DNA from: Clostridium massiliamazoniense | GTDB lineage: Bacteria; Bacillota; Clostridia; Clostridiales; Clostridiaceae | Direction of reading: 5' to 3' | DNA length: 64,000 nt | NCBI RefSeq assembly: GCF_001403635.1 | Contig: NZ_LN879468.1 | Location: forward strand, 1,581,501-1,645,500 | Shown: positions 46,083 through 57,240 of the stretch, piece by piece | How positions within the stretch are numbered: the stretch's first letter is position 1 | How the letters are laid out: each line of letters begins with the position of its first letter | Translations under genes and position numbers: made by a program | The notes under the pieces: generated by a model | What the model was told of the DNA's origin: nothing | Database searches by the model: none | What the model saw: only the letters and a program-made list of their open reading frames with translations

Positions 46083-46111
46083 ATCATATTTTAGTTTAAT
46101 GGAAAAGTCAA
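46083..46111 (-). promoter_or_regulatory. Promoter upstream of rpsM (alpha operon)
   Basis: TTGACT (46111-46106), 17 bp, TATGAT (46088-46083). The predicted start near 46076 gives a leader of about 160 nt. Confidence 0.8.
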
Positions 46112-46160
46112 TAAAAATTGACTCCCAATTCAACTAAAAATTATTAAGGTTATTTAAATT

Positions 46161-46286
<126 letters not shown>

Positions 46287-46505
46287 TTATTTTGCTCTCC
46301 AAGTTATTCTACCTTTTGAAAGATCATATGGTGAAAGTTCTATTGTAACTTTATCACCAGGTAGAATTCTTATGAAGTTCATTCTTAACTTTCCAGAAAT
46401 ATGAGCCATTATTTCATGCCCACTTTCTAATTTTACTTTAAATGTTGCATTAGGTAACGCTTCTAAAACCGTACCTTGCATTTCTATTACATCTTCTTTT
46501 GACAT
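46287..46505 (-). CDS. infA: Translation initiation factor IF-1
   Basis: 72 residues of OB fold: [39 protein letters not shown] and GRITWRAK. The frame is open upstream, but the family start is the ATG at 46505. The Shine-Dalgarno AAGGAGG is 12 bases away, rather far, and lies over the stop of the upstream KOW gene, suggesting coupling. Confidence 0.97.
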   Translation of the reverse strand: MSKEDVIEMQGTVLEALPNATFKVKLESGHEIMAHISGKLRMNFIRILPGDKVTIELSPYDLSKGRITWRAK

Positions 46506-46512
46506 AAGGTAA

Positions 46513-46791
46513 TCAAACCTCCTTGGTGCCATTTAGCTTTATAAATCTTTTTATTATTAAATCTGCATTTCTGCTTTGTGAAAGAATTGAATCTCTTACT
46601 TCGCCATCAATCACATTAGTTAATGTTAAATGTTTTAACTTTTTCTTTTTTGGCAATAATATAGTTTTGCTTGATCCATTTACTAAAAGCAATAAATTAT
46701 CGCTTAAACTTTCAAGAACAACATAACAGCTTCCTTTATCTCTTCCAGCAATTGATATAACTAATCTGCCAATTAAGTCTTTATTTTGCAA
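46513..46791 (-). CDS. KOW-domain RNA-binding protein (L14e-like)
   Basis: About 92 residues. An N-terminal KOW-type segment, [20 protein letters not shown], resembles archaeal-eukaryal L14e/L6e proteins; such a gene lies between map and infA in many Firmicutes. A basic run [11 protein letters not shown] follows. The frame is open to an ATG at 46821 that lacks a good ribosome site; a TTG at 46791 has GAGGTG 5 bases upstream and gives [10 protein letters not shown], so it is preferred. The role is unknown. Confidence 0.85.
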   Translation of the reverse strand: MQNKDLIGRLVISIAGRDKGSCYVVLESLSDNLLLLVNGSSKTILLPKKKKLKHLTLTNVIDGEVRDSILSQSRNADLIIKRFIKLNGTKEV

Positions 46792-46876
46792 ACTGTTCAC
46801 CTCAACGATTACCTTAGCCATAAATTACATACTACTTAAATAAAATATGAATTTATAACTAAGCAACACATTTGAA

Positions 46877-47626
46877 TTATTTCACTAGTGTCAAAATCTC
46901 AGGACCGTCTGGTAATATTACAACTGTATTTTCATAATGTGCAGAAAGCGAACCATCTACAGTTAATACAGTCCAATCGTTACTGGCTGTTTCAACGTGA
47001 TATTTACCAACATTGACCATAGGTTCTATAGCTAAAGCCATTCCTTCAACTAATCTAGGACCTCTGCCTGGTCTTCCGAAATTAGGCACATCTGGACTTT
47101 CATGAACTTTGCGGCCAATTCCATGACCAACAAAATCTCTTACAACAGAAAATCCATTTTCTTCAACATACTGTTGTATTGCATGAGATACATCTGTTAA
47201 TTTATTGCCAACTTTAGCATGTTCTATACCTTTGAAGAAAGAAGCTTCTGTAACTTCAATAAGTTTTTTAGCTTCCTCAGATACATTACCTACTGGGAAT
47301 GTTCTTGCTGCATCTCCATGGAAACCATTAAGACATGCACCACAATCAAGAGAAACAATATCTCCTTCTTTTAGAGTATATCCTCCAGGTATACCATGAA
47401 CTACCTCATTGTTAACAGATATACATACTGAAGCTGGAAAACCATACAATCCTTTAAAGGATGGTATTGCTCCTTGCTTAATTATAAACTCTTCAGCTAT
47501 TCTATCTAATTCTGCAGTAGTAATACCTGGTCTTACATTCTGCTCTAGCAAGTTAAGTGTTTCTCCAACAACTCTTCCTGCTCGTCTCATAAGCTCGATT
47601 TCTATTTCATTTTTAATAGTAATCAT
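46877..47626 (-). CDS. map: Methionine aminopeptidase type I
   Basis: 249 residues. It removes the N-terminal Met from new proteins. The metal ligands lie in SLDCGACLNGFHGDAARTF (two Asp), VGHGIGRKVHE (His), AIEPM (Glu) and YENTVVI (Glu). The start codon overlaps the adk stop by one base (TAATG), so translation is coupled. Confidence 0.97.
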   Translation of the reverse strand: MITIKNEIEIELMRRAGRVVGETLNLLEQNVRPGITTAELDRIAEEFIIKQGAIPSFKGLYGFPASVCISVNNEVVHGIPGGYTLKEGDIVSLDCGACLNGFHGDAARTFPVGNVSEEAKKLIEVTEASFFKGIEHAKVGNKLTDVSHAIQQYVEENGFSVVRDFVGHGIGRKVHESPDVPNFGRPGRGPRLVEGMALAIEPMVNVGKYHVETASNDWTVLTVDGSLSAHYENTVVILPDGPEILTLVK

Positions 47627-48276
47627 TATTTATCGCTCCCTAAGATATCACAGATACTTTCAAAGACCTCATTAATTGCTTTTGTTCCATCTACTACGGA
47701 AAGTTGTTCTCTATTTTTATAAAAATCTATTAATGGTTGAGTTTGCTTTTGATATACATCAAGTCTTTCTGATACAGTTTCTTCTGTATCATCTTTTCTT
47801 TGAATAACATCGCTTCCACAAACATCACATTTGCCTTCAGTGCTTGGTGGATTGAACTTTACATGATAGCTCGCACCACATGAAGGGCACACTCTTCTTC
47901 CAGTCATTCTCTCAAGTATAAAACTCATAGGAACGTCTATTAAAAGAGCTGTATCTATTTTTTCACTTCTATTATGAAGGAATTCCTCTAAAGCTTCCGC
48001 TTGTTGAACAGTTCTTGGAAAACCATCTAATAAATATCCTTCTCTACAATCATCATGTGTTAATCTATCTTTAACCATATTAATTGTTACTTCATCAGGA
48101 ACTAACTGACCATTGTCGATATATTTTTTAGCTTCTATACCTAATGGTGTATTTTCTGAAATATTCTTTCTGAAAATATCTCCTGTTGATATATGTGGAA
48201 TAGAATATCTATTACTTATTGATTTTGCCTGTGTTCCCTTACCTGCACCAGGAGGACCCAATAATACTATCTTCAC
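47626..48276 (-). CDS. adk: Adenylate kinase
   Basis: 216 residues from a GTG at 48276. The P-loop is [10 protein letters not shown]. The LID carries a four-cysteine zinc site ([12 protein letters not shown] ... CDVCG), as in many Gram-positives. Several in-frame ATGs lie upstream, but TGGAG at the right distance favours the GTG, giving MKIVLLGPP. It sits between secY and map in the spc cluster. Confidence 0.97.
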   Translation of the reverse strand: MKIVLLGPPGAGKGTQAKSISNRYSIPHISTGDIFRKNISENTPLGIEAKKYIDNGQLVPDEVTINMVKDRLTHDDCREGYLLDGFPRTVQQAEALEEFLHNRSEKIDTALLIDVPMSFILERMTGRRVCPSCGASYHVKFNPPSTEGKCDVCGSDVIQRKDDTEETVSERLDVYQKQTQPLIDFYKNREQLSVVDGTKAINEVFESICDILGSDK

Positions 48277-48299
48277 GGGCATCATCTCCATACATTCTA

Positions 48300-49577
48300 T
48301 TATTTAAGAAATCCTTTGTAGTGTCTCATTGTTAATTGTGTTTCAAGTTGTCTCATTATTTCTAATGATACTGAAACAAGAATTAATAATGATGTTCCAC
48401 CAAATTGTACTCCTTTAAATGGAGTATAATTATTTATCACAACTGGCATAACTGCTAGTATTGCAGCAAATATTCCACCTATAAATGAAACCCTATTTAA
48501 AAGTTTCTCAAGATAGATTGCTGTTTCTTGACCTGGTCTTATACCTGGTATAAATCCTGAAGACTTATGCATATTTTCAGCCATTTCATCTGGCTTAAAA
48601 GTTATTTGAGTATAGAACCATGTAAAGAAAATAGTCAATACTGCATAACAAATTGGATAAAGTATCCCACTCTCATTGAATGGGCTCCATTGAGCTGCTG
48701 TTATCCATTGAGATACTGAGTTATTTGGGAAAAATCTTGCTACCGCACTAGGGAAACTCATTACTGACATTGCAAATATAATTGCTATTACTGTTGTTCC
48801 GATAATACTTAAAGGAATGTGAGTATTTTGCCCTTTATAAACTTTATTCCCAACTGATTTACCAGCATAGTGTACTGGTACTCTTCTCTCTGCTAATGAT
48901 AAGTATATTACTGCACATAATAGAGCTAGTGTAAATACTATGAATAATACAATCTCAATTATATTTATGCTACCTGCTGATGTTAATCCAGCTAGTTGAT
49001 AAGCTGTCATTGGTAATCCTGCTATTATGTTTGCGAAGATAATGATTGAAACACCATTACCAACACCTTTAACTGTTATTTGATCACCTAACCACATCAA
49101 GAATGTTGAACCAACTACCAATGAAATTATAATCAACATAACGGTCATTGGTGAATTAGTCTTTATGGCACCATATCTATTAATCAATAAATAACTACCA
49201 TAAGCTGTTATAATTCCAATAACAAGTGAGAGGTATCTAGTAATATTTTGTATTTTCTTTCTACCTTCTTCTCCCTCTTTTGATAATTGCTCTAATTGAG
49301 GAATTGCTATTGTCAATAATTGCATAATTATTGATGAGTTAATATATGGAACAACCCCTAAGGCAAAGACACTAAATCTACTTAAGGATCCTCCAGATAT
49401 CATATTATAAAAGCCAAACAACCCATCTGATTGTGTTAATTGCTTCAAACTCTGAGCGTCAATTCCAGGAACAGGAATATAGCTTCCCATCCTGAAAATA
49501 ACTATTAAGAATACAGTCCATAATATTTTTTTTCTTAGGTCAGAAACTTTCCAGGCATTACTTAGGGTTGATAGCAT
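48300..49577 (-). CDS. secY: Protein translocase subunit SecY
   Basis: The channel-forming subunit of the Sec translocon, 425 residues and ten membrane helices. The plug region [24 protein letters not shown] and the large cytoplasmic loop [20 protein letters not shown] with [13 protein letters not shown] are conserved. The ATG starts 1 base after the rplO stop. Confidence 0.98.
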   Translation of the reverse strand: MLSTLSNAWKVSDLRKKILWTVFLIVIFRMGSYIPVPGIDAQSLKQLTQSDGLFGFYNMISGGSLSRFSVFALGVVPYINSSIIMQLLTIAIPQLEQLSKEGEEGRKKIQNITRYLSLVIGIITAYGSYLLINRYGAIKTNSPMTVMLIIISLVVGSTFLMWLGDQITVKGVGNGVSIIIFANIIAGLPMTAYQLAGLTSAGSINIIEIVLFIVFTLALLCAVIYLSLAERRVPVHYAGKSVGNKVYKGQNTHIPLSIIGTTVIAIIFAMSVMSFPSAVARFFPNNSVSQWITAAQWSPFNESGILYPICYAVLTIFFTWFYTQITFKPDEMAENMHKSSGFIPGIRPGQETAIYLEKLLNRVSFIGGIFAAILAVMPVVINNYTPFKGVQFGGTSLLILVSVSLEIMRQLETQLTMRHYKGFLK

Positions 49578-49578
49578 A

Positions 49579-50019
49579 CTACTTCACCTCTACTTTTCCT
49601 CCAGCTGCAACTATTTTATCAGCCGCTTGCTTTGAGAACTTGCAACCTTTAACTACTAATTTTTTTTCTATAGTTCCGTTACCTAATATCTTAACTCCGT
49701 CTAAAACTTTACTTACTACTCTTCTTTCAAGTAATAATTCTGGAGTTACTTCTGTTCCATCTTCAAAGATATTTAATCTATCTAAGTTGATAGCAACAAA
49801 ATGCTTAGTGAAAGGATTAGTGAATCCTCTCTTAGGAAGTCTTCTGTATAAAGGCATTTGACCACCTTCGAATCCTGGTCTTACTCCGCCACCTGATCTA
49901 GCGTTTTGACCCTTCTCCCCTTTACCAGCATTTCTACCTAGTCCTGAACCAGTACCTCTACCGATTCTTTTCTTAGAATGTCTGCTACCAGCAACTGGTT
50001 TTAATTCATGAAGTTTCAT
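49579..50019 (-). CDS. rplO: 50S ribosomal protein L15
   Basis: 146 residues. The Gly/Arg-rich N-terminal extension [20 protein letters not shown] winds into 23S r[18 protein letters not shown] is typical. It immediately precedes secY in the transcript. Confidence 0.98.
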   Translation of the reverse strand: MKLHELKPVAGSRHSKKRIGRGTGSGLGRNAGKGEKGQNARSGGGVRPGFEGGQMPLYRRLPKRGFTNPFTKHFVAINLDRLNIFEDGTEVTPELLLERRVVSKVLDGVKILGNGTIEKKLVVKGCKFSKQAADKIVAAGGKVEVK

Positions 50020-50042
50020 ACTTTATTACACCTCCTCTTTAA

Positions 50043-50216
50043 TTATGCTTCTTCTACTTTTAATAAATAACTGATTTTAGTTATCATACCTTTTATTTGA
50101 GGAGTTTCCTCTTTTTCTACTGTTTTACCTATCTTCTTAAGTCCAAGGGCATGCGCAGTAGCTATATGGTCTTTTTTTCTACCAATTAAGCTTTTAACTA
50201 AAGTTACTTTTATCAT
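50043..50216 (-). CDS. rpmD: 50S ribosomal protein L30
   Basis: 57 residues read directly from the minus strand: [20 protein letters not shown] ... [15 protein letters not shown] ... ending KVEEA. The start is at 50216 with GGAGGTATAGCG upstream. The position between rpsE and rplO is the standard one. Confidence 0.97.
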   Translation of the reverse strand: MIKVTLVKSLIGRKKDHIATAHALGLKKIGKTVEKEETPQIKGMITKISYLLKVEEA

Positions 50217-50227
50217 CGCTATACCTC

Positions 50228-50725
50228 CTAACCTAATATTTCCTCAACAGATTTACCTCTTAATCTAGCTATATCTTCAGCTGTTCTTAAGTTTGTTAAT
50301 CCATTGATTGTTGCTTTAACCATATTTCTTGGGTTGTTTGAACCTAATGACTTAGCTCTAACGTTCTTAAGTCCTGCAAGTTCAATTACCGCTCTAGCTG
50401 GACCACCAGCTATAACTCCTGTACCTTCTTTAGCTGGCATTATTAAAACATTACCAGTTCCAAATTTTCCGTGTATTTCATGAGGTACTGTGCCATCAAC
50501 GATAGCAACTGATACTAAGTTTTTCTTAGCGTCCTCAATTCCTTTTCTGATTGCTTCTGGGATCTCGATTGACTTACCAGTTCCAACGCCTATGTGTCCG
50601 TTCTCGTCACCAACAACTACTAATGCGCTGAATCTAAAGTTTCTACCACCTTTAACAACCTTAGTAACTCTGCTTATATTAACAACTTTTTCTTTAAGCT
50701 CTAATGTACTAGGATCGATTCTCAT
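50228..50725 (-). CDS. rpsE: 30S ribosomal protein S5
   Basis: 165 residues: double-stranded RNA-binding domain ([19 protein letters not shown]) and the C-terminal domain ([20 protein letters not shown]). A decoding-fidelity protein. The loop VKGGRNFRF, where spectinomycin-resistance changes occur in other bacteria, looks wild type. Confidence 0.98.
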   Translation of the reverse strand: MRIDPSTLELKEKVVNISRVTKVVKGGRNFRFSALVVVGDENGHIGVGTGKSIEIPEAIRKGIEDAKKNLVSVAIVDGTVPHEIHGKFGTGNVLIMPAKEGTGVIAGGPARAVIELAGLKNVRAKSLGSNNPRNMVKATINGLTNLRTAEDIARLRGKSVEEILG

Positions 50726-50748
50726 TGCGTACTTTCCCTCCTTATTTA

Positions 50749-51108
50749 TTAGAATTTTAAGCCTGCTTCTCTTGCTGCAGTAGCTAAAGCTTCTATTCTT
50801 CCGTGATATATGTATCCGCCTCTATCGAATACAACTTCAGTAATTCCTTTATCTATAGCCTTCTTAGCAACCATTTCGCCAACTAATTTAGCAGCTTCTT
50901 TATTGCTTCCAGCTTTGTCAAACCCTTTTTCTAAGCTTGATGCAGCTACTAATGTAACAGCATTTACGTCATCTATGATTTGAGCATATATATTTTTCTC
51001 ACTTCTATATACTGCAAGTCTTGGTCTTGAAGGAGTTCCTGAAACTTTTTTACGAACTCTTAAGTGACGCTTTGCTCTAGATTGTTGCTTGTTTGCTTTT
51101 TTAAACAT
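50749..51108 (-). CDS. rplR: 50S ribosomal protein L18
   Basis: 119 residues; binds 5S r[28 protein letters not shown] and the C-terminal [20 protein letters not shown] are conserved. A GTG three codons upstream lies within the Shine-Dalgarno region; GGAG before the ATG at 51108 gives MFKKANKQQ. Confidence 0.98.
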   Translation of the reverse strand: MFKKANKQQSRAKRHLRVRKKVSGTPSRPRLAVYRSEKNIYAQIIDDVNAVTLVAASSLEKGFDKAGSNKEAAKLVGEMVAKKAIDKGITEVVFDRGGYIYHGRIEALATAAREAGLKF

Positions 51109-51130
51109 AGGGTTCACTCCTTTCTATTTA

Positions 51131-51670
51131 TTACTTACCAGTTTTACCTTCTTTTCTTCTGATCACTTCGCCAGCATACTTGATACCTTTACCTTTATAT
51201 GGTTCTGGTTTTCTCCATGATCTAATGTTAGCAGCTACAGCTCCAACTTTTTGCTTATCTATACCTTCAACAATGACTTTAGTTGTTCCATCTAATTTGA
51301 ATGAAACTCCTTCCATTGCTTCAACTTCTACTGGATGTGAAAATCCTAAGTTCATAACAAGTTTATTTCCTTGTAATTGTGCTCTATAACCAACACCGTT
51401 TAATTCTAAAGTCTTAGAAAAACCTTGACTTACACCAATTATCATGTTGTTTATTAAAGCTCTTGTTAAACCATGTAAAGCTCTGTGAGTTTTATGGTCA
51501 CTTGGTCTAGTAACAACTACTTCGTTGTTCTCAACAGCTATGTTTATGTCTGCATTCATAGCTTCCTTAAGCTCGCCTTTAGCACCTTTTACTATAACAA
51601 CGTTCTCTGGTGTTACAGTAACAGTTACGCCAGCAGGTATAGCTATAGGTAATCTACCTACTCTTGACAT
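51131..51670 (-). CDS. rplF: 50S ribosomal protein L6
   Basis: 179 residues in two homologous domains. [13 protein letters not shown] at the start and [19 protein letters not shown] at the end are typical; the tail lies near the GTPase centre. A 99-bp gap with no visible structure separates it from rpsH. Confidence 0.98.
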   Translation of the reverse strand: MSRVGRLPIAIPAGVTVTVTPENVVIVKGAKGELKEAMNADINIAVENNEVVVTRPSDHKTHRALHGLTRALINNMIIGVSQGFSKTLELNGVGYRAQLQGNKLVMNLGFSHPVEVEAMEGVSFKLDGTTKVIVEGIDKQKVGAVAANIRSWRKPEPYKGKGIKYAGEVIRRKEGKTGK

Positions 51671-51769
51671 AATCGCACCTCCTGTAATTTTTTGATCCGT
51701 GAAAAATCTATATTCTTATTATTTTCAATGCTTCAATCAATTTATATAAATTCAGTAACTAAATTCTTA

Positions 51770-52168
51770 TTACCAAACGTAGCAGATAACTTCTCCGCCT
51801 AATCCTAATTTTCTAGCTTCTCTATCTACAACTAAACCTTTTGATGTTGATATTAAAGCGATACCTAATCCGTTTAATACTCTAGGTACTTCATCTTTCT
51901 TGCAGTATACTCTTAATCCTGGCTTTGATATTCTCTTAAGACCAGTGATTACTCTAGTACTGTCTGCACCATATTTAAGAGTTAATCTTAACATTGGAAC
52001 TACACCGTCGTTGTACTCCTCTATTCCTTTAAGATATCCCTCTTGTAATAATATATTAACGATTGCCTTCTTAACTGTTGAAGAAGGAACCTCAACTACT
52101 TCATGTCTAACAGAATTTGCGTTTCTGATACGTGTTAGCAAATCTGCGATAGGATCTGTCATAACCAT
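51770..52168 (-). CDS. rpsH: 30S ribosomal protein S8
   Basis: 132 residues. [17 protein letters not shown], the [14 protein letters not shown] loop and the C-terminal GGEVICYVW are diagnostic. It binds the central domain of 16S rRNA. GGAGG lies 9 bases before the first ATG. Confidence 0.98.
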   Translation of the reverse strand: MVMTDPIADLLTRIRNANSVRHEVVEVPSSTVKKAIVNILLQEGYLKGIEEYNDGVVPMLRLTLKYGADSTRVITGLKRISKPGLRVYCKKDEVPRVLNGLGIALISTSKGLVVDREARKLGLGGEVICYVW

Positions 52169-52198
52169 TATATTGTGCCTCCTTTCATTCTTTAAATA

Positions 52199-52384
52199 TT
52201 ACCAACTTGCTTTCTTACAACCAGGAATTTCGCCTTTGTAAGCTAATTCTCTAAAGCAAATACGGCAAATTCCGAATTTCTTTAATACAGAATGTGGTCT
52301 TCCACATAATCTGCATCTAGTATAAGCTCTTGTTTTGTATTTTGGTTCTTGTTTCCATTTTTCGATCATTGCCTTACGAGCCAT
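52199..52384 (-). CDS. rpsN: 30S ribosomal protein S14 type Z
   Basis: 61 residues, the short zinc-binding form with C24, C27, C40 and C43 ([20 protein letters not shown] and beyond). The longer zinc-free paralogue, which some Firmicutes keep for zinc starvation, is not in the window. Confidence 0.98.
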   Translation of the reverse strand: MARKAMIEKWKQEPKYKTRAYTRCRLCGRPHSVLKKFGICRICFRELAYKGEIPGCKKASW

Positions 52385-52399
52385 AATATACCCTCCTTA

Positions 52400-52942
52400 T
52401 TATTGAGCAAATGGCATTCCAAGGAATCTTAATAATTCTCTTGCTTCTTCGTCAGTTTTAGCTGTTGTTACGAAGATGATATCCATTCCTCTAACTTTAT
52501 CTATTTTATCATATTCTATTTCTGGGAATATTAATTGTTCTTTAATTCCTAATGAGTAGTTTCCTCTTCCATCGAAAGCTTTGCTTGAAACTCCTCTAAA
52601 GTCTCTAACTCTAGGTAAAGCGATTGACATTAGCTTATCAGCAAATTCATACATTTTTACCTTTCTTAAAGTTACTTTACATCCTAAAGGCATGTTTTCT
52701 CTTATTTTAAAGTTAGCAACTGATTTCTTTGCTCTTGTTAAGATAGGCTTTTGACCTGATATTAAAGTTAAATCTGCAACAGCTGATTCTAAAACTTTAG
52801 CATTGTCCTTTGCTTCTCCTACACCCATGTTAATAACTATTTTCTCAAGCTTTGGAACTTCCATAACGTTCTTGTATCCAAACTTATCGATCATTGCTTG
52901 AACTACTTCTTTTTCATATATTTCTTGAAGTCTTGGCATCAT
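52400..52942 (-). CDS. rplE: 50S ribosomal protein L5
   Basis: 180 residues; binds 5S rRNA and touches P-site t[33 protein letters not shown] and [14 protein letters not shown] are typical. Two adjacent ATGs are possible; GGAGGTACTTTAC precedes both. Confidence 0.98.
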   Translation of the reverse strand: MMPRLQEIYEKEVVQAMIDKFGYKNVMEVPKLEKIVINMGVGEAKDNAKVLESAVADLTLISGQKPILTRAKKSVANFKIRENMPLGCKVTLRKVKMYEFADKLMSIALPRVRDFRGVSSKAFDGRGNYSLGIKEQLIFPEIEYDKIDKVRGMDIIFVTTAKTDEEARELLRFLGMPFAQ

Positions 52943-52964
52943 GTAAAGTACCTCCTTTCAAATC

Positions 52965-53279
52965 TTATAGTGTTTCTCCACACTTCTTGCATACTCTTAC
53001 TTTAGCGCCATCTTCTAATAGCTTATGGCTGATTCTTGTAGCTTTTTTACACTTTCCACAGTAAAGCATAACTTTTGCGCTGTTTATAGCAGCTTCTCTT
53101 TCTACAATACCACCTTGCATGTTTTCTCTATTAGGTTTTTGATGTTTCTTAACTACGTTAACATCTTTAACAACTACTGTTCCTTTTTTAGGGTTAACTT
53201 TAAGAACTTCACCGATTTTTCCTTTATCTTTTCCAGATATAACTACAACTTTGTCATTCTTTCTAACATGTACCTTCAT
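52965..53279 (-). CDS. rplX: 50S ribosomal protein L24 with Cys-rich tail
   Basis: 104 residues. The KOW core [19 protein letters not shown] is followed by [19 protein letters not shown]. The C-terminal part holds two CxxC pairs ([11 protein letters not shown] ... [11 protein letters not shown]), probably a zinc ribbon absent from B. subtilis L24. It starts 50S assembly. Confidence 0.98.
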   Translation of the reverse strand: MKVHVRKNDKVVVISGKDKGKIGEVLKVNPKKGTVVVKDVNVVKKHQKPNRENMQGGIVEREAAINSAKVMLYCGKCKKATRISHKLLEDGAKVRVCKKCGETL

Positions 53280-53303
53280 CTTCGCACCTCCTAATCCTTC
53301 GAA

Positions 53304-53672
53304 TTATAGAACTTCTGGTGCTAATGATAAGATCTTATTAAATTCTTTATCTCTTAGCTCCCTAGCAACTGGTCCAAATATACGAGTTCCTCTTGGTTGC
53401 TTATCATCTTTTATTATTACTGCAGCATTTTCATCAAATTTGATGTATGATCCGTCATTTCTTCTTAATCCTCTAACTGATCTAACTATAACTGCTTTTA
53501 CAACGTCGCCTTTTTTAACAACTCCACCTGGTGTTGCACTTTTTACGCTAGCAACGATTATATCTCCAACATTTCCAAATTTTCTTTTAGATCCGCCTAA
53601 TACTCTTATACACATAATTTCTTTTGCTCCTGAGTTATCAGCGACCTTTAATAGGGTTTGTTGTTGTATCAT
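53304..53672 (-). CDS. rplN: 50S ribosomal protein L14
   Basis: 122 residues with [20 protein letters not shown] and [20 protein letters not shown]. It forms intersubunit bridges and is the site where ribosome-silencing factor binds. The protein is complete. Confidence 0.98.
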   Translation of the reverse strand: MIQQQTLLKVADNSGAKEIMCIRVLGGSKRKFGNVGDIIVASVKSATPGGVVKKGDVVKAVIVRSVRGLRRNDGSYIKFDENAAVIIKDDKQPRGTRIFGPVARELRDKEFNKILSLAPEVL

Positions 53673-53700
53673 GAAATTAACCTCCTTTCAGACTTAAAGA

Positions 53701-53955
53701 CTACTTAGCCTTTTCTGTAATCTCAACTAGTCTCCATCTCTTATCCTTTGATAGTGGTCTAGTTTCCATTATTAAAACTTTATCGCCCATTCTAGCTTCA
53801 TTATTTTCATCATGAGCTTTGAACTTAGTTGTTCTGTTAACAGTTTTACCGTAAAGTGGATGTCTTACCTTTGTTTCTACAGCAACAACGATTGTTTTAT
53901 CCATTTTATCAGAAACAACTTTACCTATTCTTTTTCTTCTTAAATTTCTTTCCAC
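53701..53955 (-). CDS. rpsQ: 30S ribosomal protein S17
   Basis: 84 residues, OB fold. [20 protein letters not shown] and [19 protein letters not shown] are characteristic. It follows rpmC by 21 bases. Confidence 0.98.
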   Translation of the reverse strand: MERNLRRKRIGKVVSDKMDKTIVVAVETKVRHPLYGKTVNRTTKFKAHDENNEARMGDKVLIMETRPLSKDKRWRLVEITEKAK

Positions 53956-53976
53956 AGGTGTTACCTCCTTTCAGGA

Positions 53977-54186
53977 TTACTGCTCAACCTTTAACTCATC
54001 TTCTCTTATGATAGTCTTGATTTGAGCTATTGATTTCTTTACTTCTTTGATTCTCATTGGGTTCTCTAGTTGACCTGTTGCCAATTGGAATCTTAAATTG
54101 AATAATTCAGCTTTAAGATCTTTTAATTTAACTCTTAAATCTTGAGGATTGCTTGTTCTTAATTCTTTTAATTCTCTAGCCTTCAT
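53977..54186 (-). CDS. rpmC: 50S ribosomal protein L29
   Basis: 69 residues, a helical hairpin at the tunnel exit near the trigger factor and SRP site. [17 protein letters not shown] and [20 protein letters not shown] are typical. Its start overlaps the rplP stop by one base. Confidence 0.97.
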   Translation of the reverse strand: MKARELKELRTSNPQDLRVKLKDLKAELFNLRFQLATGQLENPMRIKEVKKSIAQIKTIIREDELKVEQ

Positions 54187-54620
54187 TATTCTTCACCACC
54201 CATTTCCTCAAAATCTCTTCTTGTAACAAACTTAGTTCTTACAGGAAGTTTGTGTGAAGCAAGTCTCATAGCTTCTCTAGCTACTTCTTCAGCTACACCT
54301 GATAATTCAAATAATACTCTACCTGGCTTAACAACTGCTACCCAGTATTCTACTGAACCTTTACCTTTACCCATTCTTGTTTCAGCTGGTGTTGCAGTAA
54401 CAGGTTTATCTGGGAATATTTTAATCCAAAGCTTACCGCCTCTTCTTATATGTCTGTTTATTGCTATTCTGGCAGATTCTATTTGATTACTTCTAATCCA
54501 TCCACAACTAGTTGCTTGTATTCCGAAATCTCCATATGCTAAGAAGTTTCCTCTAGTTGCTTTACCTTTCATTCTACCACGTTGTACCTTACGGTGTTTT
54601 ACTCTTTTAGGCATTAACAT
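54186..54620 (-). CDS. rplP: 50S ribosomal protein L16
   Basis: 144 residues, helps accept A-site t[23 protein letters not shown] and [20 protein letters not shown] are diagnostic. The start is either the ATG at 54620 or the one two codons later; GGAGGAAT favours the first. Overlaps rpmC by one base. Confidence 0.98.
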   Translation of the reverse strand: MLMPKRVKHRKVQRGRMKGKATRGNFLAYGDFGIQATSCGWIRSNQIESARIAINRHIRRGGKLWIKIFPDKPVTATPAETRMGKGKGSVEYWVAVVKPGRVLFELSGVAEEVAREAMRLASHKLPVRTKFVTRRDFEEMGGEE

Positions 54621-54647
54621 GACCTGATTCCTCCTTTCCTATGCTTC

Positions 54648-55313
54648 CTATGCGTCAGCTTCTTCTTTCTCTACTTTTTTAGTTGGAAGAACTTCTCCAT
54701 TGTAAACCCAAACTTTAACTCCGATTTTTCCGTAAGTTGTATCAGCTTCTGCGAATCCGTATTGGATATCAGCTCTTAAAGTTTGTAGTGGAATAGTTCC
54801 TTCGTGATATTGCTCAGTTCTAGCTATTTCAGCTCCACCTAATCTACCTGAACATGCAGTCTTAACACCTTGTGCTCCTGACTTCATAGCTCTTTGGATT
54901 GATTGTTTCATAGCTCTTCTGAATGAGATTCTCTTCTCTAATTGTAATGCTATGTTTTCAGCCATTAATTGAGCATCAGCTTCAGCATTTTTAACTTCAA
55001 CGATGTTTATTAATATATTTTTTTGGCTTGATAAGTTAGCTACTTTTTTCTTTAAGCTTTCTATACCAGCTCCACCTTTTCCTATAACAACACCAGGTTT
55101 AGCAGTATATATATTTAACTTAAGTCTTTTAGCTGCTCTTTCGATCTCTATTTTAGAAATCCCAGCAGTGTAAAGTTCTTTTTTAACAAATTTTCTTATT
55201 GCTTGGTCTTCAACTAAATTGTCAGCAAAATTCTTTTTATCAGCGTACCATTTTGCATCCCATCCTTTGATGACACCTACTCTTAGTCCATGAGGATTTA
55301 CCTTTTGACCCAC
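54648..55313 (-). CDS. rpsC: 30S ribosomal protein S3
   Basis: 221 residues at the mRNA entry site. The KH domain shows [20 protein letters not shown], and the C-terminal domain [15 protein letters not shown] and [12 protein letters not shown]. It follows rplV by 17 bases. Confidence 0.98.
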   Translation of the reverse strand: MGQKVNPHGLRVGVIKGWDAKWYADKKNFADNLVEDQAIRKFVKKELYTAGISKIEIERAAKRLKLNIYTAKPGVVIGKGGAGIESLKKKVANLSSQKNILINIVEVKNAEADAQLMAENIALQLEKRISFRRAMKQSIQRAMKSGAQGVKTACSGRLGGAEIARTEQYHEGTIPLQTLRADIQYGFAEADTTYGKIGVKVWVYNGEVLPTKKVEKEEADA

Positions 55314-55330
55314 TCTGTTTCCCTCCTTAC

Positions 55331-55666
55331 TTAAGCTCTTTCTTTAACTACAAGAGTTATGTGGCTTGTTTTTTTGTTTATTCTAAACGCTCTACCTTGA
55401 GCATGTGGTCTGAATCTCTTTAATGTTGGACCTTGACCTACAAATGCTTCTGAAACGAATAACTTAGCAGCATCTAATTCATTGTTATTTTCAGCATTTG
55501 CAACAGCTGATTTTAAAACTTTCTCAATAACTCCTGCTGCATCTTTTGGAGTGTATTTTAATATAGCAAAAGCTTCATTAACATTCTTTCCTCTTATTAA
55601 ATCAAGAACAACTCCTACTTTCATTGGAGACATTCTAACATACTTAGCTATAGCTCTAGCTTCCAT
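55331..55666 (-). CDS. rplV: 50S ribosomal protein L22
   Basis: 111 residues; its beta-hairpin lines the exit tunnel and is the site of macrolide-resistance insertions in other bacteria. The loop [20 protein letters not shown] has normal length, with no insertion. [16 protein letters not shown] is at the start. Confidence 0.98.
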   Translation of the reverse strand: MEARAIAKYVRMSPMKVGVVLDLIRGKNVNEAFAILKYTPKDAAGVIEKVLKSAVANAENNNELDAAKLFVSEAFVGQGPTLKRFRPHAQGRAFRINKKTSHITLVVKERA

Positions 55667-55692
55667 TTAAAGTTCCTCCTTTCCAGGCTGTA

Positions 55693-55974
55693 TTATTTTC
55701 TCTTTGATGATTTTTCTGTATCAACGTGACCTTTATAAGTTCTAGTTAATACGAATTCACCTAATTTATGTCCAACCATATCTTCACTTACATATACTGG
55801 AACGTGTTTTCTTCCATCATGTACTGCGATAGTATGACCTATCATTTGTGGGAATATAGTTGAGCTTCTTGACCAAGTTTTGATAACTTTCTTATCTCCA
55901 TTTTGGTTCATTTCTTCTATTTTCTTTAAAAGACCTGCATGCACGAAAGGTCCTTTCTTAATTGATCTACTCAC
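55693..55974 (-). CDS. rpsS: 30S ribosomal protein S19
   Basis: 93 residues at the head of the 30[41 protein letters not shown] and [14 protein letters not shown] are diagnostic. It follows rplB by 82 bases. Confidence 0.98.
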   Translation of the reverse strand: MSRSIKKGPFVHAGLLKKIEEMNQNGDKKVIKTWSRSSTIFPQMIGHTIAVHDGRKHVPVYVSEDMVGHKLGEFVLTRTYKGHVDTEKSSKRK

Positions 55975-56056
55975 TGGAATTGCCTCCCTTCATAACCTTT
56001 AATGTTATTTACTCTAAGCGACTAAGCACTGAAGAGAACTAACTATTCTCTCCAAA

Positions 56057-56890
56057 TTACTTATCGTTTCTTCTCTTGATGATAAATCTGTTAGAGTATT
56101 TTTTAGTATTTCTAGTTTTGTATCCAAGTGCTGGTTTACCCCATGGAGTAACTGGACTTGGTCTACCGATAGGTGATCTACCTTCTCCACCACCGTGTGG
56201 GTGATCGTTAGGGTTCATTACAGAACCTCTTACTGTAGGTCTCCATCCCATATGTCTCTTTCTTCCAGCTTTACCGATGTTAACTATTTCATGAGTTGTA
56301 TTTGAAACTGTACCAACAGTTGCTCTACACTCTATTCTAACATATCTCATTTCACCTGATGGTAATCTTAATGTTGCATAGTTACCTTCTTTAGCCATTA
56401 ATTGAGCTGATGTACCAGCTGATCTTACTAATTGACCACCTTTACCAGCTTGTAATTCTATGTTGTGTACAAATGTACCAACTGGCATATGCTTTAATTG
56501 TAAAGCGTTACCTGGTTTGATATCCGCTTCTGGTCCTGATACTACTGTATCTCCAACTTTTAATCCAACTGGAGCTAGTATGTATCTCTTTTCTCCATCT
56601 GCATAAACAACTAATGCTATATATGCTGATCTGTTTGGATCATACTCTATTGTTGCAACCTTTGCAGGTACTCCGTCTTTATTTCTCTTGAAATCTATTA
56701 ATCTGTATTTTCTCTTAGCTCCGCCGCCACGATGTCTTACAGTTATTTTACCTTGAGCATTTCTTCCTGCTTTCTTTTTTAATGAAACAAGAAGTGATTT
56801 CTCAGGAACATTTGTTGTTATTTCATCAAATGTTGCAACTGTCATTTGTCTTCTTGATGGCGTAATTGGGTTAAACTTTTTAACTGCCAT
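56057..56890 (-). CDS. rplB: 50S ribosomal protein L2
   Basis: 277 residues, a universal protein near the peptidyl transferase centre. [20 protein letters not shown] in the N-terminal half, and [20 protein letters not shown] with the key His near the C-terminus. The length is standard. Confidence 0.98.
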   Translation of the reverse strand: MAVKKFNPITPSRRQMTVATFDEITTNVPEKSLLVSLKKKAGRNAQGKITVRHRGGGAKRKYRLIDFKRNKDGVPAKVATIEYDPNRSAYIALVVYADGEKRYILAPVGLKVGDTVVSGPEADIKPGNALQLKHMPVGTFVHNIELQAGKGGQLVRSAGTSAQLMAKEGNYATLRLPSGEMRYVRIECRATVGTVSNTTHEIVNIGKAGRKRHMGWRPTVRGSVMNPNDHPHGGGEGRSPIGRPSPVTPWGKPALGYKTRNTKKYSNRFIIKRRNDK

Positions 56891-56946
56891 TTGAAATTTC
56901 CCTCCTTATTAATCCTTCTCTGGCCTTCAGCCACTACCGGTTAATA

Positions 56947-57240
56947 TTATTGCATTCCTTCAAAGAATTCAATAGTGCTTCCTTCAGCTAATGTTACGAT
57001 AGCTTTCTTGTAGTCAGCTCTTTTTCCGATGTGAACGCCAACTCTTTTAGTTTTACCTTCAAGTCTGATTGTTTTTACATCAGCAACTTTAACATTGAAT
57101 ACTTCTTCAACAGCTCTTCTGATTTGAACTTTGTTAGCAGAAACATGAACTCTGAAAGTGTATTTTCCTTCAGCCATACCTGCCATGCTCTTTTCAGTTA
57201 TAACTGGCTTACTGATTATATCATAGCTTGTAAGTTTCAT
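56947..57240 (-). CDS. rplW: 50S ribosomal protein L23
   Basis: 97 residues at the tunnel exit, docking site for trigger factor and [23 protein letters not shown] and the exit loop [13 protein letters not shown] are typical. Its start overlaps the rplD stop by one base. Confidence 0.98.
   Translation of the reverse strand: MKLTSYDIISKPVITEKSMAGMAEGKYTFRVHVSANKVQIRRAVEEVFNVKVADVKTIRLEGKTKRVGVHIGKRADYKKAIVTLAEGSTIEFFEGMQ

Noticed and set aside
53025-53697. Plus-strand open frames opposite rplX and rplN
   Set aside because: Overlap highly conserved ribosomal genes; the translations look like reverse-frame artefacts.
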